A stretch of 64,000 nt of DNA from Sphingomonas parapaucimobilis NBRC 15100 (GTDB lineage Bacteria > Pseudomonadota > Alphaproteobacteria > Sphingomonadales > Sphingomonadaceae). The notes beneath the pieces were generated by a model, which saw only the letters and a list, made by a program, of their open reading frames with translations, ran no database searches and was not told the origin of the DNA. Below, one piece after another: positions 46,711 through 57,645 of the stretch. Position 1 is the first letter of the stretch. Each line of letters starts with the position of its first letter. The position numbers were made by a program, and so were the translations under genes. The stretch lies in assembly GCF_000787715.1 (NCBI RefSeq), contig NZ_BBPI01000001.1:1-64000 (forward strand). Reading direction: 5' to 3'.

Positions 46711-48093
46711 ATGAGGATCACAGACACGGTGAAGCACGACATTCGTACCAAGGGCCGCGGCATCCGCGCGGGCGCAACGCTGATGCTGGTCGCACTGGCG
46801 ACCGGCGCGCTGGCGCAGACCGTTCCGGATCAGGCCGTACCGGACACCGGCGGGCTGAACATCCCCTCGAACCTGCAGCTTTTCGGCAAGCTGGACCCCA
46901 ATGTCCGCAAGCCGACCGCGATCGTCAACGACACGGTGCTGACCCAGACCGACATCGACCAGCGCATGGCACTGGCCATGGCGCTGAACAACGTGACCAA
47001 CCTGTCGGCCGAGGATCGCGACCGTCTGCGCATGCAGATCCTGCGTCAGTTGATCGACGAGACGTTGCAGATCCAGGAGGCCAAGACCGCCGAGGTCACC
47101 GTCACCGCCGACGAGATCAACCAGGCCTATGCCCGTTTCTCCAAGCAGTTCGGCAAGACGCCAGCCGAAATGAACACCTTCCTGCGGCAGGTCGGCTCGT
47201 CCGAGAAATCGATGCGCCGCCAGATCGAGGGCGAGCTGGCCTGGAGCCGCTATCTGCGCAAACGGGTCGAGCCGTTCGTCAATGTCGGCGACGAGGAGGT
47301 GAACGCGATCCGCGCCCGCCTGGAAGCGGCCAAGGGCACCGAGGAATATAATCTCAAGGAGATCTTCCTCTCCGCCAACGAGGCGACCGGGCAGCAGGTG
47401 TTCAACAATGCCCGCCAGATCATCGGCGAAATCCAGAAGGGCCAGCAGCCTTTCGAATATTTCGCGCGCAGCTTTTCCGAGGCCTCGACCCGGGCGGTGA
47501 ACGGCGATCTGGGCTGGGTCCGCGCGGCGCAGCTGCCGCCCGAGCTTCAGGCCGCCGTGGGGCAGATGCAGGTCGGCCAGGTTGCCGGGCCGATCCAGAT
47601 CCCTGGCGGCTTCTCGATCCTGTACCTGACCGACAAGCGCCAGGTCCTGACCGCCGACCCGCGCGATTCGCGCCTGTCGCTCAAGCAGCTGACGGTCAAG
47701 TTCCCGGCGGGCACCACCCAGGCGCAGGCCAGCGCGCGCGCGGCCGAGTTCGCCAAGGCGACGCAGGCGATCCGCGGCTGCGGCGACGTGCAGCGTGTCG
47801 CGACCGCGCTGAAGGCCGAGGTGGTCGACAACGATCAGGTGACGATCCGCCAGTTGCCCGCCCCGCTTCAGGAAATCCTGTTGAAGCTTCAGGTCGGTGA
47901 GGCGACGCCGCCCTTCGGGTCGCCGGAACAGGGCGTCCGTTCGCTGGTCCTGTGCGGCCGCGAGGAACCGCGCTCGGGCAACCTGCCGACCAACGACCAG
48001 ATCCAGAATCAGGTCGAGCAGCAGCGGGTGAACCTGCGCGCGAACCAGAAGATGCGCGACCTTCGTCGCGACGCGGTGATCGAATATCGCTAA
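46711..48093 (+). CDS. surA: SurA periplasmic chaperone / PPIase
   Basis: 460 residues. Signal region followed by the SurA N-domain (AIVNDTVLTQTDIDQRM…RQLIDETLQIQEA). A parvulin domain is at about 215-315 (YNLKEIFLS, NGDLGWVRAAQLPPEL, GPIQIPGGFSILYL). A more diverged second region follows. Escorts outer-membrane proteins such as LptD, its neighbour. 57 bp after lptD, 1 bp before pdxA. Confidence 0.92.
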   Translation: MRITDTVKHDIRTKGRGIRAGATLMLVALATGALAQTVPDQAVPDTGGLNIPSNLQLFGKLDPNVRKPTAIVNDTVLTQTDIDQRMALAMALNNVTNLSAEDRDRLRMQILRQLIDETLQIQEAKTAEVTVTADEINQAYARFSKQFGKTPAEMNTFLRQVGSSEKSMRRQIEGELAWSRYLRKRVEPFVNVGDEEVNAIRARLEAAKGTEEYNLKEIFLSANEATGQQVFNNARQIIGEIQKGQQPFEYFARSFSEASTRAVNGDLGWVRAAQLPPELQAAVGQMQVGQVAGPIQIPGGFSILYLTDKRQVLTADPRDSRLSLKQLTVKFPAGTTQAQASARAAEFAKATQAIRGCGDVQRVATALKAEVVDNDQVTIRQLPAPLQEILLKLQVGEATPPFGSPEQGVRSLVLCGREEPRSGNLPTNDQIQNQVEQQRVNLRANQKMRDLRRDAVIEYR

Positions 48094-48094
48094 G

Positions 48095-49090
48095 ATGATC
48101 CGGCCGCTCGCGATCTCGATGGGCGACCCGGCCGGGATCGGGCCGGAGATCATCGCCAAGGCCTGGGCCGCGCGCCGGGAGGCGGTGCTGCCGCCCTTCC
48201 TCGCGGTGGGTGACTCGCGTGCCATCGCGCGGGTCTGGAACGGCCCGACCGTCCGTGTCTCGGACATGGCGTCTGCGGTTGCCGTCTTCGAAGAGGCGCT
48301 GCCGATCCTGTCGGTCGACGATGCGGGCGAGATCCGCCCCGGCCAGCCCGATGTCGAAGGCGCGCGGTGCGCCCTCCACGCATTGGAGCTGGCCGTCGGG
48401 CTGGTACGCTCGGACGCGGCCAGCGCGCTCGTGACCGGGCCGGTCAGCAAGGCGCAGCTTTACGATATCGGCTTCACCCATCCCGGCCAGACCGAGTTCG
48501 TGGCCGAACGCTGCGGCGTGGCGGGCGAGAATGCGGTGATGATGCTGGCAGGCCCGTCCTTGCGGGTCGTGCCGATCACCACCCATGTTCCGCTGGCGGC
48601 GGTGTCGAGCCTGTTGTCGGTCGAGCTGATCGTCGCCAAGGGTCGCGCCACAGCGCGCGGGCTGTGCAAGAATTTCGGAATCCGCGAACCGCGGCTCGTC
48701 TTTGCCGGACTGAACCCCCATGCGGGTGAAAGCGGCGCGATCGGGCGTGAGGAAATCGACTTCATCGAACCCGCCATTGCGCAGCTTCGCGCCGAAGGCA
48801 TCGACGCGAGCGGGCCATTCGCGGCGGATACGCTGTTCCATCCGCGTGCGCGTGCCCGCTACGACGCCGCGCTCTGCTGTTATCACGATCAGGCGCTGGT
48901 GCCGATCAAGACGCTGCATTTCGACGAAGGCGTCAACATCACGCTCGGCCTGCCGATCGTGCGCACCTCGCCCGATCACGGCACCGCCTTCGGGCTGGCG
49001 GGACAGGATGCCGCGCATCCCGGTGCGATGATCGCGGCGATTGCGATGGCCGGTGACGCCGCGCGGCGTCGTGCGGAAGCGGCCGCCTGA
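48095..49090 (+). CDS. pdxA: 4-hydroxythreonine-4-phosphate dehydrogenase
   Basis: 331 residues. NAD-dependent step in the DXP-dependent pyridoxal phosphate pathway. Motifs: [28 protein letters not shown], metal His in [10 protein letters not shown] and [14 protein letters not shown], then [13 protein letters not shown]. Tightly packed between surA and rsmA. Confidence 0.95.
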   Translation: MIRPLAISMGDPAGIGPEIIAKAWAARREAVLPPFLAVGDSRAIARVWNGPTVRVSDMASAVAVFEEALPILSVDDAGEIRPGQPDVEGARCALHALELAVGLVRSDAASALVTGPVSKAQLYDIGFTHPGQTEFVAERCGVAGENAVMMLAGPSLRVVPITTHVPLAAVSSLLSVELIVAKGRATARGLCKNFGIREPRLVFAGLNPHAGESGAIGREEIDFIEPAIAQLRAEGIDASGPFAADTLFHPRARARYDAALCCYHDQALVPIKTLHFDEGVNITLGLPIVRTSPDHGTAFGLAGQDAAHPGAMIAAIAMAGDAARRRAEAAA

Positions 49091-49091
49091 C

Positions 49092-49916
49092 ATGGATCCC
49101 GTCACGCCGCTTCCCCCGTTGCGCGATGTCATTGCGCGCCATGGCCTGTCCGCCGCCAAGTCGCTGGGTCAGAATTTCCTGTTCGATGGCCAGCTGCTGG
49201 CCCGGATCGCCGCGATCCCCGGTGATCTGACCGACCGCCAGGTGCTGGAGATCGGTCCCGGCCCCGGCGGCCTGACCCGCGCGCTGTTGATGGCGGGGGC
49301 CAAGGTCACCGCGATCGAACGCGACCGTCGCTGCATTCCGGCGCTCGCGGAACTGGCCGAGGCCTTTCCCGATAGGCTCAAGGTGATCGAGGGCGATGCC
49401 CTGCGCATCAACGCGCCCGAGCTGTTCGAGAGCAAGCCGCATATCGTCTCCAACCTGCCCTATAATGTCGGCACGCCGCTGCTCGTCGGTTGGCTGTCGG
49501 GCGCGTGGCTGCCCTGGTGGCAGTCCTGCACGCTGATGTTCCAGAAGGAAGTGGCGGAGCGGATCGTCGCCGCGCCCGACCAGTCCGCCTATGGCCGTCT
49601 GGCCGTGCTGACCCAGTGGCGGAGCGAATCCCGGATCGCGATGCCGGTTCACCGCTCGGCCTTCACACCGCCGCCCAAAGTCATGTCGGCCGTCGTCCAC
49701 ATCACGCCCAAGCCTGCCCCTGAAGGTGTCAGCTTCCGCACGCTGGAACGCCTGACGGCCGCCGCCTTCGGCCAGCGTCGCAAAATGCTGCGCCAGAGTT
49801 TGAAGCCGGTTGCCGGTGCGGTGGAGGCAATGGAATCGATCGGCCTCGATCCCGCCCGTCGGGCTGAAACGTTGTCGGTGGACGAGTTCGTCGCCCTGGC
49901 GCGCGCTTTGGGGTGA
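49092..49916 (+). CDS. rsmA: 16S rRNA dimethyladenosine transferase
   Basis: 274 residues. SAM motif [14 protein letters not shown], catalytic NLPYNVGTP (N6,N6-dimethylation of A1518/A1519), and the C-terminal helical domain. LGQNFLFD near the N-terminus is the family hallmark. Starts 1 bp after pdxA and ends the operon. Followed by composite palindrome copy 2. Confidence 0.95.
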   Translation: MDPVTPLPPLRDVIARHGLSAAKSLGQNFLFDGQLLARIAAIPGDLTDRQVLEIGPGPGGLTRALLMAGAKVTAIERDRRCIPALAELAEAFPDRLKVIEGDALRINAPELFESKPHIVSNLPYNVGTPLLVGWLSGAWLPWWQSCTLMFQKEVAERIVAAPDQSAYGRLAVLTQWRSESRIAMPVHRSAFTPPPKVMSAVVHITPKPAPEGVSFRTLERLTAAAFGQRRKMLRQSLKPVAGAVEAMESIGLDPARRAETLSVDEFVALARALG

Positions 49917-49921
49917 ACATG

Positions 49922-50044
49922 CCCTCCCCGGCACGGGGAGGGGAATCATGCGAAGCATGGTGGAGGGGGCGTGCCGCAAAGGCATCCCATGGGGAGCTCC
50001 CCTCGGTCAGGCCTACGGCCTGCCACCACCCCGTAGCGGGGAGG
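49922..50044. repeat. Composite palindromic repeat, copy 2 (reversed)
   Basis: Starts with the reverse complement of subunit B (CCTCCCCGGCACGGGGAGG, then CATGCGAAGCATG, GGTGGAGGGGG). After about 27 bp comes the reverse complement of subunit A (CTCGGTCAGGCCTACGGCC, TGCCACC, CCCCGTAGCGGGGAGG). It fills the gap between converging rsmA and the TPR gene. Confidence 0.8.
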
Positions 50045-50048
50045 ATGT

Positions 50049-50552
50049 TTACGGCGTCGGTGGCGTCTTGCTGTCGACCTGCGCCGTCGTCACCGTCGCG
50101 GGCGGCCCCTTGGCGATTTGCGCGGCGAGCGCGGTCGCGTCGGCGCAGTCGCTCTTGCAGAGCGTCTTGATCTTGGCGAGATTGTCCTTGGCGCGCGCCA
50201 CCGCACCGCGCTGAACCAGCGCCTCGCCCTGCCCGCGCAGCGCGCGCGTGTCGTTCGGGTCGAGCAACAAGGCTTCGCGATACAGGCGGATCGCCTTGCC
50301 CGGCAGGCCGCGCGCATCAGCCACTTCGGCGAGCAGGATAAACGCCGCCCGATTGCGCGGATCGACCGTCACGGCCGTCTCGAGCATGTCGGTCGCGCCC
50401 TCCAGATTGCCCGCCGCCTTCAACCCGCGCGCCTGTTCGAGCAATTGCATCGATCGGGCATCGATCTGGCTGTCCGGGCGCTGGCCGCTGAGCGAGGTGG
50501 AAAGCGAAACCACCGCCAATGCGGCGGCAGCAGCCAGGGACGACAAACGCAT
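50049..50552 (-). CDS. Secreted TPR-repeat protein
   Basis: 167 residues. Signal peptide (MRLSSLAAAAALAVVSLS…). Two to three tetratricopeptide repeats follow (QARGLKAAGNLEGATDMLE; RNRAAFILLAEVADARGLPG; DTRALRGQGEALVQRG). GGAG Shine-Dalgarno before ATG 50552. Probably a periplasmic scaffold. Partner unknown. Follows rsmB by 32 bp. Confidence 0.85.
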   Translation of the reverse strand: MRLSSLAAAAALAVVSLSTSLSGQRPDSQIDARSMQLLEQARGLKAAGNLEGATDMLETAVTVDPRNRAAFILLAEVADARGLPGKAIRLYREALLLDPNDTRALRGQGEALVQRGAVARAKDNLAKIKTLCKSDCADATALAAQIAKGPPATVTTAQVDSKTPPTP

Positions 50553-50584
50553 GAGGAACTCCGGACGTGGCACTGGGCCGAATG

Positions 50585-51772
50585 CTAGCATGGTGCCCGG
50601 AGGCAGGCGACAAAAAAGCCGTCCGTGCCATGGGTTGCCGGATCGAGTCGCCGGCCCGGGCCATGCGGCGTCCCGATCCCCGGTTCGATCGGCTCGGCCG
50701 ACCAGCCGGGATGGCGCGACAGGAAGGCGGCCACCTGGCCGCTCCCCTCGGTATCGAGCAGCGAACAGACGATATAGACCAGCCGTCCGCCCGGCTTGAC
50801 CAGGCCAGCGCCGATGTCCAGCACCTGGGTCTGCATCGCACCCAATCGGGCCAGCCGCTCCGGTGTCAGGCGCCAGCGCGCCTCGGGATTGCGCCGCCAG
50901 GTCCCGGTCCCGGAACAGGGGGCATCGATCAGCACGCCATCCGCCCTGGACGCCCAGTCCGCAAGCATCTCGGCCTCCCGGCCGGGATTGAGCAGGCGAC
51001 TCTCGATAATCGTCGCCCCGGCCCGTTCGGCCCTGGGCGCCAGCCGCTGCAGCCGCGCCCGGTCGATATCGCAAGCGAGCAGCGCGCCCTGATTATTCAT
51101 TGCCGCCGCCAGCTGAAGGGTCTTGCCCCCTGCCCCGGCGCAAAGGTCGACCAGCCACTCACCCGGCTTCGCGGCCAGGGCCTCGCCGACCAGCTGGCTG
51201 CCTTCGTCCTGCACCTCGACCAGCCCGGCGCGGTACAGGTCGGACTGTTCGACCGGCGTTCCATTGGGCAGGCGGATGCCCATCGGCGCGTGCGAGGTCG
51301 CCGCGGCGTCGGGCCATTGCTCCAACACCGCATCCCGCGTCGTCGCCAGGCCGTTGACCCGCAGGTCGAGCGGGGCACGATCGACCAGGGCAGCCTGCTG
51401 CGCCGCGCCCAGTCCGGAGGCGGTCAGGGCCTCGACCAACCAGGCAGGAGCAACCCCGCCCTCGGCACGCGGTTCATCGGGTGCGATCGTCGCAGGCCCA
51501 TGGCCCGTCCCGTCGAACGTCGCCGCAATCGCCGGATCCCGGTCCGCCACCGCCAGCATGGCCGCACGCCCGGATATCGGCACCGGCCCGGCGTGCCTGA
51601 TGGCGGCATAGACCAGCTCACGCACCGCCCGCCGGTCCTTGGACCCGGCATAACGGCGCGTCGCAAAATAGCGGGCGATCAGCGTGTCCGCCGCCGCACC
51701 GCCACTGGCGGCCGCGGCGACGATCTCGTCCAGCAGTTCGATCGCCGCCTGGGTACGGGCGCCGGGAGTCAT
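50585..51772 (-). CDS. rsmB: RsmB-like rRNA (cytosine-5) methyltransferase
   Basis: 395 residues. The N-terminal NusB-like helical region is followed by a Rossmann methyltransferase: SAM motif LCAGAGGKTLQLAA, motif IV DAPCSGTGTWRRNP, and catalytic Cys in YIVCSLLDTEG. Expected target is C967 of 16S rRNA. Assignment to RsmB rather than a sister enzyme is moderate. Lies 18 bp after guaB. Confidence 0.88.
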   Translation of the reverse strand: MTPGARTQAAIELLDEIVAAAASGGAAADTLIARYFATRRYAGSKDRRAVRELVYAAIRHAGPVPISGRAAMLAVADRDPAIAATFDGTGHGPATIAPDEPRAEGGVAPAWLVEALTASGLGAAQQAALVDRAPLDLRVNGLATTRDAVLEQWPDAAATSHAPMGIRLPNGTPVEQSDLYRAGLVEVQDEGSQLVGEALAAKPGEWLVDLCAGAGGKTLQLAAAMNNQGALLACDIDRARLQRLAPRAERAGATIIESRLLNPGREAEMLADWASRADGVLIDAPCSGTGTWRRNPEARWRLTPERLARLGAMQTQVLDIGAGLVKPGGRLVYIVCSLLDTEGSGQVAAFLSRHPGWSAEPIEPGIGTPHGPGRRLDPATHGTDGFFVACLRAPC

Positions 51773-51790
51773 GCGAAGCGCTCCGTCAGC

Positions 51791-53356
<1,566 letters not shown>

Positions 53357-53374
53357 TTATGGGGGAAGCCGTCC

Positions 53375-54349
53375 ATGGGCCTGATTATCGCCGCGCTCGC
53401 CGTCCTGCTGGTGCTGATGTATCTGATGATGTCGATCAAGATCGTCCGGCAGGGCTATCAATACACGATCGAGCATTTCGGCCGCTATACGGGCACGGCG
53501 ATCCCCGGTTTCAACTTCTATCCCGCCTTTTTCTATCGTGTCGGCCGCAAGGTGAACATGATGGAACAGGTGATCGACATTCCGGGACAGGAGATCATCA
53601 CGAAAGACAATGCGATGATCTCGACCGACGGGGTCGTCTTCTTTCAGGTGCTGGACGCGCCCAAGGCCGCCTATGAGGTGTCGGATCTCTACGTCGCATT
53701 GCTAAACCTGGTGACGACCAATTTACGCACCGTCATGGGTTCGATGGATCTCGACGAAACCCTGTCCAAGCGCGACGAGATCAACGCGCGACTGCTCAAC
53801 GTCGTCGACCATGCCACGACGCCCTGGGGGGTGAAGATCACCCGCGTCGAGATCAAGGACATCCGCCCGCCGGTCGATATCGTCAACGCCATGGCCCGCC
53901 AGATGAAGGCGGAGCGCGAGAAACGCGCCAATATCCTGGAGGCGGAAGGCTCGCGCGCATCGGAAATCCTGCGTGCCGAAGGGCAGAAGCAGGCCCGTAT
54001 CCTGGAAGCCGAAGGTCGCCGCGAGTCGGCCTATCGCGACTCCGAAGCCCGCGAACGCGCTGCCGAGGCGGAGGCCAAGGCGACGCGTGTCGTCTCCGAG
54101 GCGATCGAGTCGGGCGGGACCCAGGCGATCAACTATTTCATCGCGCAAAAATATGTCGAGGCCGTCGGCAAGTTCGCCACCAGCCCCAACGCCAAGACGA
54201 TCCTGTTCCCCGTCGAAGCAACCCAGCTGATCGGTACGCTGGGCGGTATTGGCGAACTGGCCAAGGAGGCGCTGGGGAGCAACACGTCCGAGGCCGCGAC
54301 CCCGCGGGTCACCACCAAGCCGGGGCCGTTCGACCAGTCACCGTCATGA
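53375..54349 (+). CDS. qmcA: SPFH/stomatin-like membrane protein
   Basis: 324 residues. One N-terminal membrane segment. SPFH domain: IVRQGYQYTIEHFGRYTGTAI, VIDIPGQEIITKDNAMISTD. A long alanine- and glutamate-rich coiled coil follows (EREKRANILEAEGSRASEIL). Forms membrane scaffolds and commonly works with an NfeD partner, encoded next with a 4-bp overlap. Divergent from guaB. Confidence 0.9.
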   Translation: MGLIIAALAVLLVLMYLMMSIKIVRQGYQYTIEHFGRYTGTAIPGFNFYPAFFYRVGRKVNMMEQVIDIPGQEIITKDNAMISTDGVVFFQVLDAPKAAYEVSDLYVALLNLVTTNLRTVMGSMDLDETLSKRDEINARLLNVVDHATTPWGVKITRVEIKDIRPPVDIVNAMARQMKAEREKRANILEAEGSRASEILRAEGQKQARILEAEGRRESAYRDSEARERAAEAEAKATRVVSEAIESGGTQAINYFIAQKYVEAVGKFATSPNAKTILFPVEATQLIGTLGGIGELAKEALGSNTSEAATPRVTTKPGPFDQSPS

Positions 54350-54801
54350 CGATCGGACACCTCGACCCCGCCGCACTCTGGCTGGCGGGGGCATTGGCGC
54401 TCGGCATCGCCGAGTTGCTGGTGCCGGGCGTATTCCTGATCTTTCTCGCCGTGGCCGCAGGCGTGACCGCGCTGACCACGTGGGCGCTGCCGGACTTGCC
54501 GATCGGGCTGCAACTGGCCGATTTCGCGGTCTGGAGCGTGGTGTGCGTCTTCATCGGACGCCGATGGTATCGCGACTTTCCGGTCGAAAGCGATGCGCCG
54601 AGCCTCAACGAACCCGCCCGGCGGCTGCGCGGACAAATCGTGACCGTCACCACCCCGATCGTTGGCGGAGAGGGGCGCGCACGGCTGGGCGATGGCGAAT
54701 GGCCGGTGCGTGGGCCTGATACGATCAGCGGCACCCGCTTGCGGGTCGCTCATGTCGATGGCGGGACGCTATTGGTCGAGCCGATCGAACCCGAAGCCTG
54801 A
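54346..54801 (+). CDS. nfeD: NfeD-family membrane protein
   Basis: 151 residues. Two to three membrane helices (ALALGIAELLVPGVFLIFLAV), then a C-terminal OB-fold (LRGQIVTVTTPIVGGEGRARLG…RVAHVDGGTLLVEP). Short NfeD type without the ClpP-like protease domain. Partner of the SPFH protein. Confidence 0.9.
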   Translation: MTIGHLDPAALWLAGALALGIAELLVPGVFLIFLAVAAGVTALTTWALPDLPIGLQLADFAVWSVVCVFIGRRWYRDFPVESDAPSLNEPARRLRGQIVTVTTPIVGGEGRARLGDGEWPVRGPDTISGTRLRVAHVDGGTLLVEPIEPEA

Positions 54802-54810
54802 TCCCGCCGA

Positions 54811-55611
54811 TCAGCCCCGCTGCTGCGCCAGCACCTCATAGGCCATGACCGCGGTCGCCACGGCCGCGTTCAGGCTGTCGGCCTTGCCCAGCATCGGAAT
54901 CTTGACCAGCGTATCGCAGGCCTGGGCATATTCGGGGGGCATCCCTTGCGCCTCGTTGCCCGTCAGCAGGAAGGTCGGCGCGGCATAACGAGCGGCGCGA
55001 TAATCCGACTCGGTGTCCAGGCTCAGCCCGACCAGTTGACCCGGCCCCTGCCGCAGCCAGTCGAGGAAAGGCTGCCATTCGGTCTTGACGATCGGCACGG
55101 TGAACAATGCCCCCATGCTCGCGCGCACCGCCTCTACCGAGAAGGGATCGACGCACTCGCCGATCAGGATCAGCCCCCCTGCCCCGACCGCATCGCCGGT
55201 ACGCAGGATGGTGCCCAGATTGCCCGGATCGCGCAGACGCTCGGCGACCAGCCAGATGCCGGACGCGTTGCGATCCAGCTCGTCGAGCGTGACGCCCAGC
55301 TCCTCGAACACGCCGACGACCGCCTGCGGATTGTCCTTGCCCGACAGTTTCGACAGGATGTCGGGCGTCGTCTCGATCGCCTCACCTTCCGACGCCTCCA
55401 CCGCCGCGATCAGGTCGCGGACCAGCGGATGGCCCGCCGACGGCCGGGCATAGAATAACAGGGTCGGCAGCCGCCCCGTCTCGCGCGCCTCGGTCAGGAT
55501 GCGCAGCCCCTCGGCCAGGAACTGGCGGGATTGCTTGCGATGGCGCTTGTCACGCAGGTCGCGCGCCCACTTGATCAGCGGGTTGGAATAAGCGGTAATT
55601 TCACGGGGCAT
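54811..55611 (-). CDS. TrmH/SpoU-family RNA 2'-O-methyltransferase
   Basis: 266 residues. N-terminal substrate-binding domain (NPLIKWARDLRDKRHRKQSRQ), then SPOUT knot motifs: LRDPGNLGTILRTGDAVGA, LLTGNEAQGMPPE and IPMLGKADSLNAAVATAV. Methylates rRNA or tRNA, exact base unknown. Start overlaps the HPr stop (TGATG). Confidence 0.92.
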   Translation of the reverse strand: MPREITAYSNPLIKWARDLRDKRHRKQSRQFLAEGLRILTEARETGRLPTLLFYARPSAGHPLVRDLIAAVEASEGEAIETTPDILSKLSGKDNPQAVVGVFEELGVTLDELDRNASGIWLVAERLRDPGNLGTILRTGDAVGAGGLILIGECVDPFSVEAVRASMGALFTVPIVKTEWQPFLDWLRQGPGQLVGLSLDTESDYRAARYAAPTFLLTGNEAQGMPPEYAQACDTLVKIPMLGKADSLNAAVATAVMAYEVLAQQRG

Positions 55612-55883
55612 CAGTCTTCGCCGAACTTCGCTTCCACCAGCGCGGCCAGCGCCTCGACCGTCACATCGGCCCCGTCACCGGCGGCACTGATCGTGATCGT
55701 GTCGCCCATCGCCGCGCCCAGCATCATCAGGCCCATGATCGAGGTGCCCGTCACCGTGCTGCCATCCTTGGCCACCCGCACCTCGCAAGGCTGGGTCGAG
55801 GCGAGCGTCACGAACTTGGCGCTGGCGCGCGCGTGAAGGCCCCGGCGGTTGGTGATCAGGACCGTGCGTGTCTGCTCCGTCAT
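55611..55883 (-). CDS. ptsH: HPr phosphocarrier protein
   Basis: 90 residues. Phosphorylatable His17 in RRGLHARASAKFV. Regulatory Ser48 in TVTGTSIMGLM, the site used by HPr kinase. No sugar permease genes are nearby. Together with EIIA-Man and HprK this is a regulatory rather than transport PTS. Overlaps EIIA by 4 bp. Confidence 0.93.
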   Translation of the reverse strand: MTEQTRTVLITNRRGLHARASAKFVTLASTQPCEVRVAKDGSTVTGTSIMGLMMLGAAMGDTITISAAGDGADVTVEALAALVEAKFGED

Positions 55884-56296
55884 GCCGCCGCCTCGCCCAG
55901 CACTTCGGACGCGACGGAGATATATTTCCGGCCAGCCTCGCGCGCGGCGGCGACCGCATCGACGACCTGCATCGACTTGCGCGCCGAGCCCAGCCGGATC
56001 AGCATGGGCAGGTTCATACCCGCGATCACCTCGACCCGACCCCGCTCCATCAGCGAGATGGCGAGGTTGGAGGGTGTGCCGCCGAACAGATCGGTCAGGA
56101 CGATCACCCCGCGCCCGGCATCGACGGTGGCGATGGCGGCGGCGATGTCCGCACGCCGCTCCTCCATGTCGTCCTCCGGCCCGATCGCGATGGTGGCGAT
56201 CCGCTCCTGCGGCCCGACCACATGTATCATCGCGGTCACGAACTCATCGGCGAGCCGCCCGTGCGTCACCAGAACCAGACCGATCATGTCAGACAC
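55880..56296 (-). CDS. PTS EIIA, mannose family
   Basis: 138 residues. Active His12 in VLVTHGRLADEF. Rossmann-like core with VIVLTDLFGGTPSNLAISLM. Receives phosphate from HPr. In alphaproteobacteria this stand-alone EIIA acts in regulation. An ATG at 56287 is an alternative start. 9 bp after rapZ. Confidence 0.92.
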   Translation of the reverse strand: MSDMIGLVLVTHGRLADEFVTAMIHVVGPQERIATIAIGPEDDMEERRADIAAAIATVDAGRGVIVLTDLFGGTPSNLAISLMERGRVEVIAGMNLPMLIRLGSARKSMQVVDAVAAAREAGRKYISVASEVLGEAAA

Positions 56297-56305
56297 GCAT
56301 ATCCA

Positions 56306-57226
56306 TCATTGTTTGGCCGGCCTGGCTTCCAAGGAGTCTTTCGGCGCGGCACCCAAATCACGATGCAACACCGTGGGGGAAAAACCGCTCTGGCGCAACC
56401 GTCCCGCGATCCGTTCGGCGACATGGACGGAACGATGCCGCCCGCCGGTACAGCCGATCGCGATGGTGATGTAGGATTTTCCGCTGGAAACATAGCGCGG
56501 CGTCAGCGTGTCGAGCAGCGTCTCGATCTGCCCCACGGCCGTTTCATAGGCCGGGTCATGCCGGATATAGTCGATGACCCCCTGGTCCAGCCCGGTGCCG
56601 GGACGCAGTTCGGCCGACCAGTGCGGATTGCGAAGGAACCGCATGTCGAAGACCAGGTCGGCGTTGCGCGGCAACCCCTTGGAAAAACCGAAGGACATGA
56701 CCGTCAGCACCGGCTCGCTGAGGCCGTCGACCGCGTAATTGGCGCGAATCCATTGCCCCAGGTCGTTGCTGGTCATGTTGGTCGTGTCGAGCATCCGGTC
56801 GGCCATGTCCCGCACCGGACCCAACAACGCGCGTTCATGCGCGATACCGTCATCGGCGGCGCGGTCCATCGCCAGCGGATGGCGATGCCGGGTCTCGGCA
56901 TAGCGCCGCTTCAACTCCGCCCCCCCGCAATTCAGGAACAGCGTCTCGATGGCCAGATTGGGCCGCTCGTTCAGACGCCGGATGCTCTGGGTGATCTGGT
57001 CGGGTGCAAAGTCCCGCGTCCGCACGCCGATGCTGATCGCCAGCGGCCGGTTCTTGCCCTCCATGCCCTTGGGTGGCGCGGCCTCCAGCAGACCGTTCAG
57101 CAGGAACAGGGGCAGATTGTCGACCACTTCCCAGCCCAGGTCTTCCAGCGTCTTGAGCGTGGTCGAGGTGCCAGCCCCGGACATGCCGGTCACCAGCAAG
57201 ATGCGTTTTCGGTCCATTGCGAGCAT
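56306..57226 (-). CDS. rapZ: RapZ-like nucleotide-binding protein, altered P-loop
   Basis: 306 residues. Conserved C-terminal RNA-binding part: VDNLPLFLLNGL, VLTVMSFGFSKGLPRNADLVFDMRFLRNP, and IAIGCTGGRHRSVHVAERIA. The P-loop reads GMSGAGTST, with Thr20 in place of the usual Lys of GxSGxGKS. Nucleotide binding may be weakened or lost. RapZ in E. coli guides RNase E to the glmZ small RNA. Alphaproteobacterial roles are less clear. Overlaps hprK by 37 bp. Confidence 0.9.
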   Translation of the reverse strand: MLAMDRKRILLVTGMSGAGTSTTLKTLEDLGWEVVDNLPLFLLNGLLEAAPPKGMEGKNRPLAISIGVRTRDFAPDQITQSIRRLNERPNLAIETLFLNCGGAELKRRYAETRHRHPLAMDRAADDGIAHERALLGPVRDMADRMLDTTNMTSNDLGQWIRANYAVDGLSEPVLTVMSFGFSKGLPRNADLVFDMRFLRNPHWSAELRPGTGLDQGVIDYIRHDPAYETAVGQIETLLDTLTPRYVSSGKSYITIAIGCTGGRHRSVHVAERIAGRLRQSGFSPTVLHRDLGAAPKDSLEARPAKQ

Positions 57227-57645
57227 TCCTTGAGGCGTGACGCCAGCAGCTCGACCTTGATCGGGGTCGAAGCCGGACGCGGGTTGAGCCTATAGATAGG
57301 GAGCGAGATGCCTGCGATCACGGTCTGGCGTGCCTCGGGCAGGCGCTCTTCAAGATCCGGGTCGACGGGCAGTTCGACGACCAGGCTGACGATCGCGCTG
57401 GCCTGGTACGGAACCGGCACGATGCCGACGCCCCGAACCTCGATCAACCCGGCGATCCGCTCCGGCACGGTGACGTGCAAGGCGCCGTCCCTGGCCGTTG
57501 CCTCGACATAATCATCCCCGATCAGCACCGCCCCCCGGTCGATCAACCGCAGCGCCAGATCGGATTTGCCGGCCCCAGAAGACCCCCGCAGCATTATCCC
57601 GACGCCGCCGATCATCACGCACGTGGCATGGATGAGTTCACCCAT
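57190..57645 (-). CDS. hprK: HPr kinase/phosphorylase, short alphaproteobacterial form
   Basis: 151 residues, only the catalytic C-terminal half of Gram-positive HprK. P-loop RGSSGAGKSDLALRL (Lys27). Catalytic His6 in ELIHATCVMI. Phosphorylates HPr on Ser48. Single-base junction with chvG. Confidence 0.9.
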   Translation of the reverse strand: MGELIHATCVMIGGVGIMLRGSSGAGKSDLALRLIDRGAVLIGDDYVEATARDGALHVTVPERIAGLIEVRGVGIVPVPYQASAIVSLVVELPVDPDLEERLPEARQTVIAGISLPIYRLNPRPASTPIKVELLASRLKECSQWTENASCW

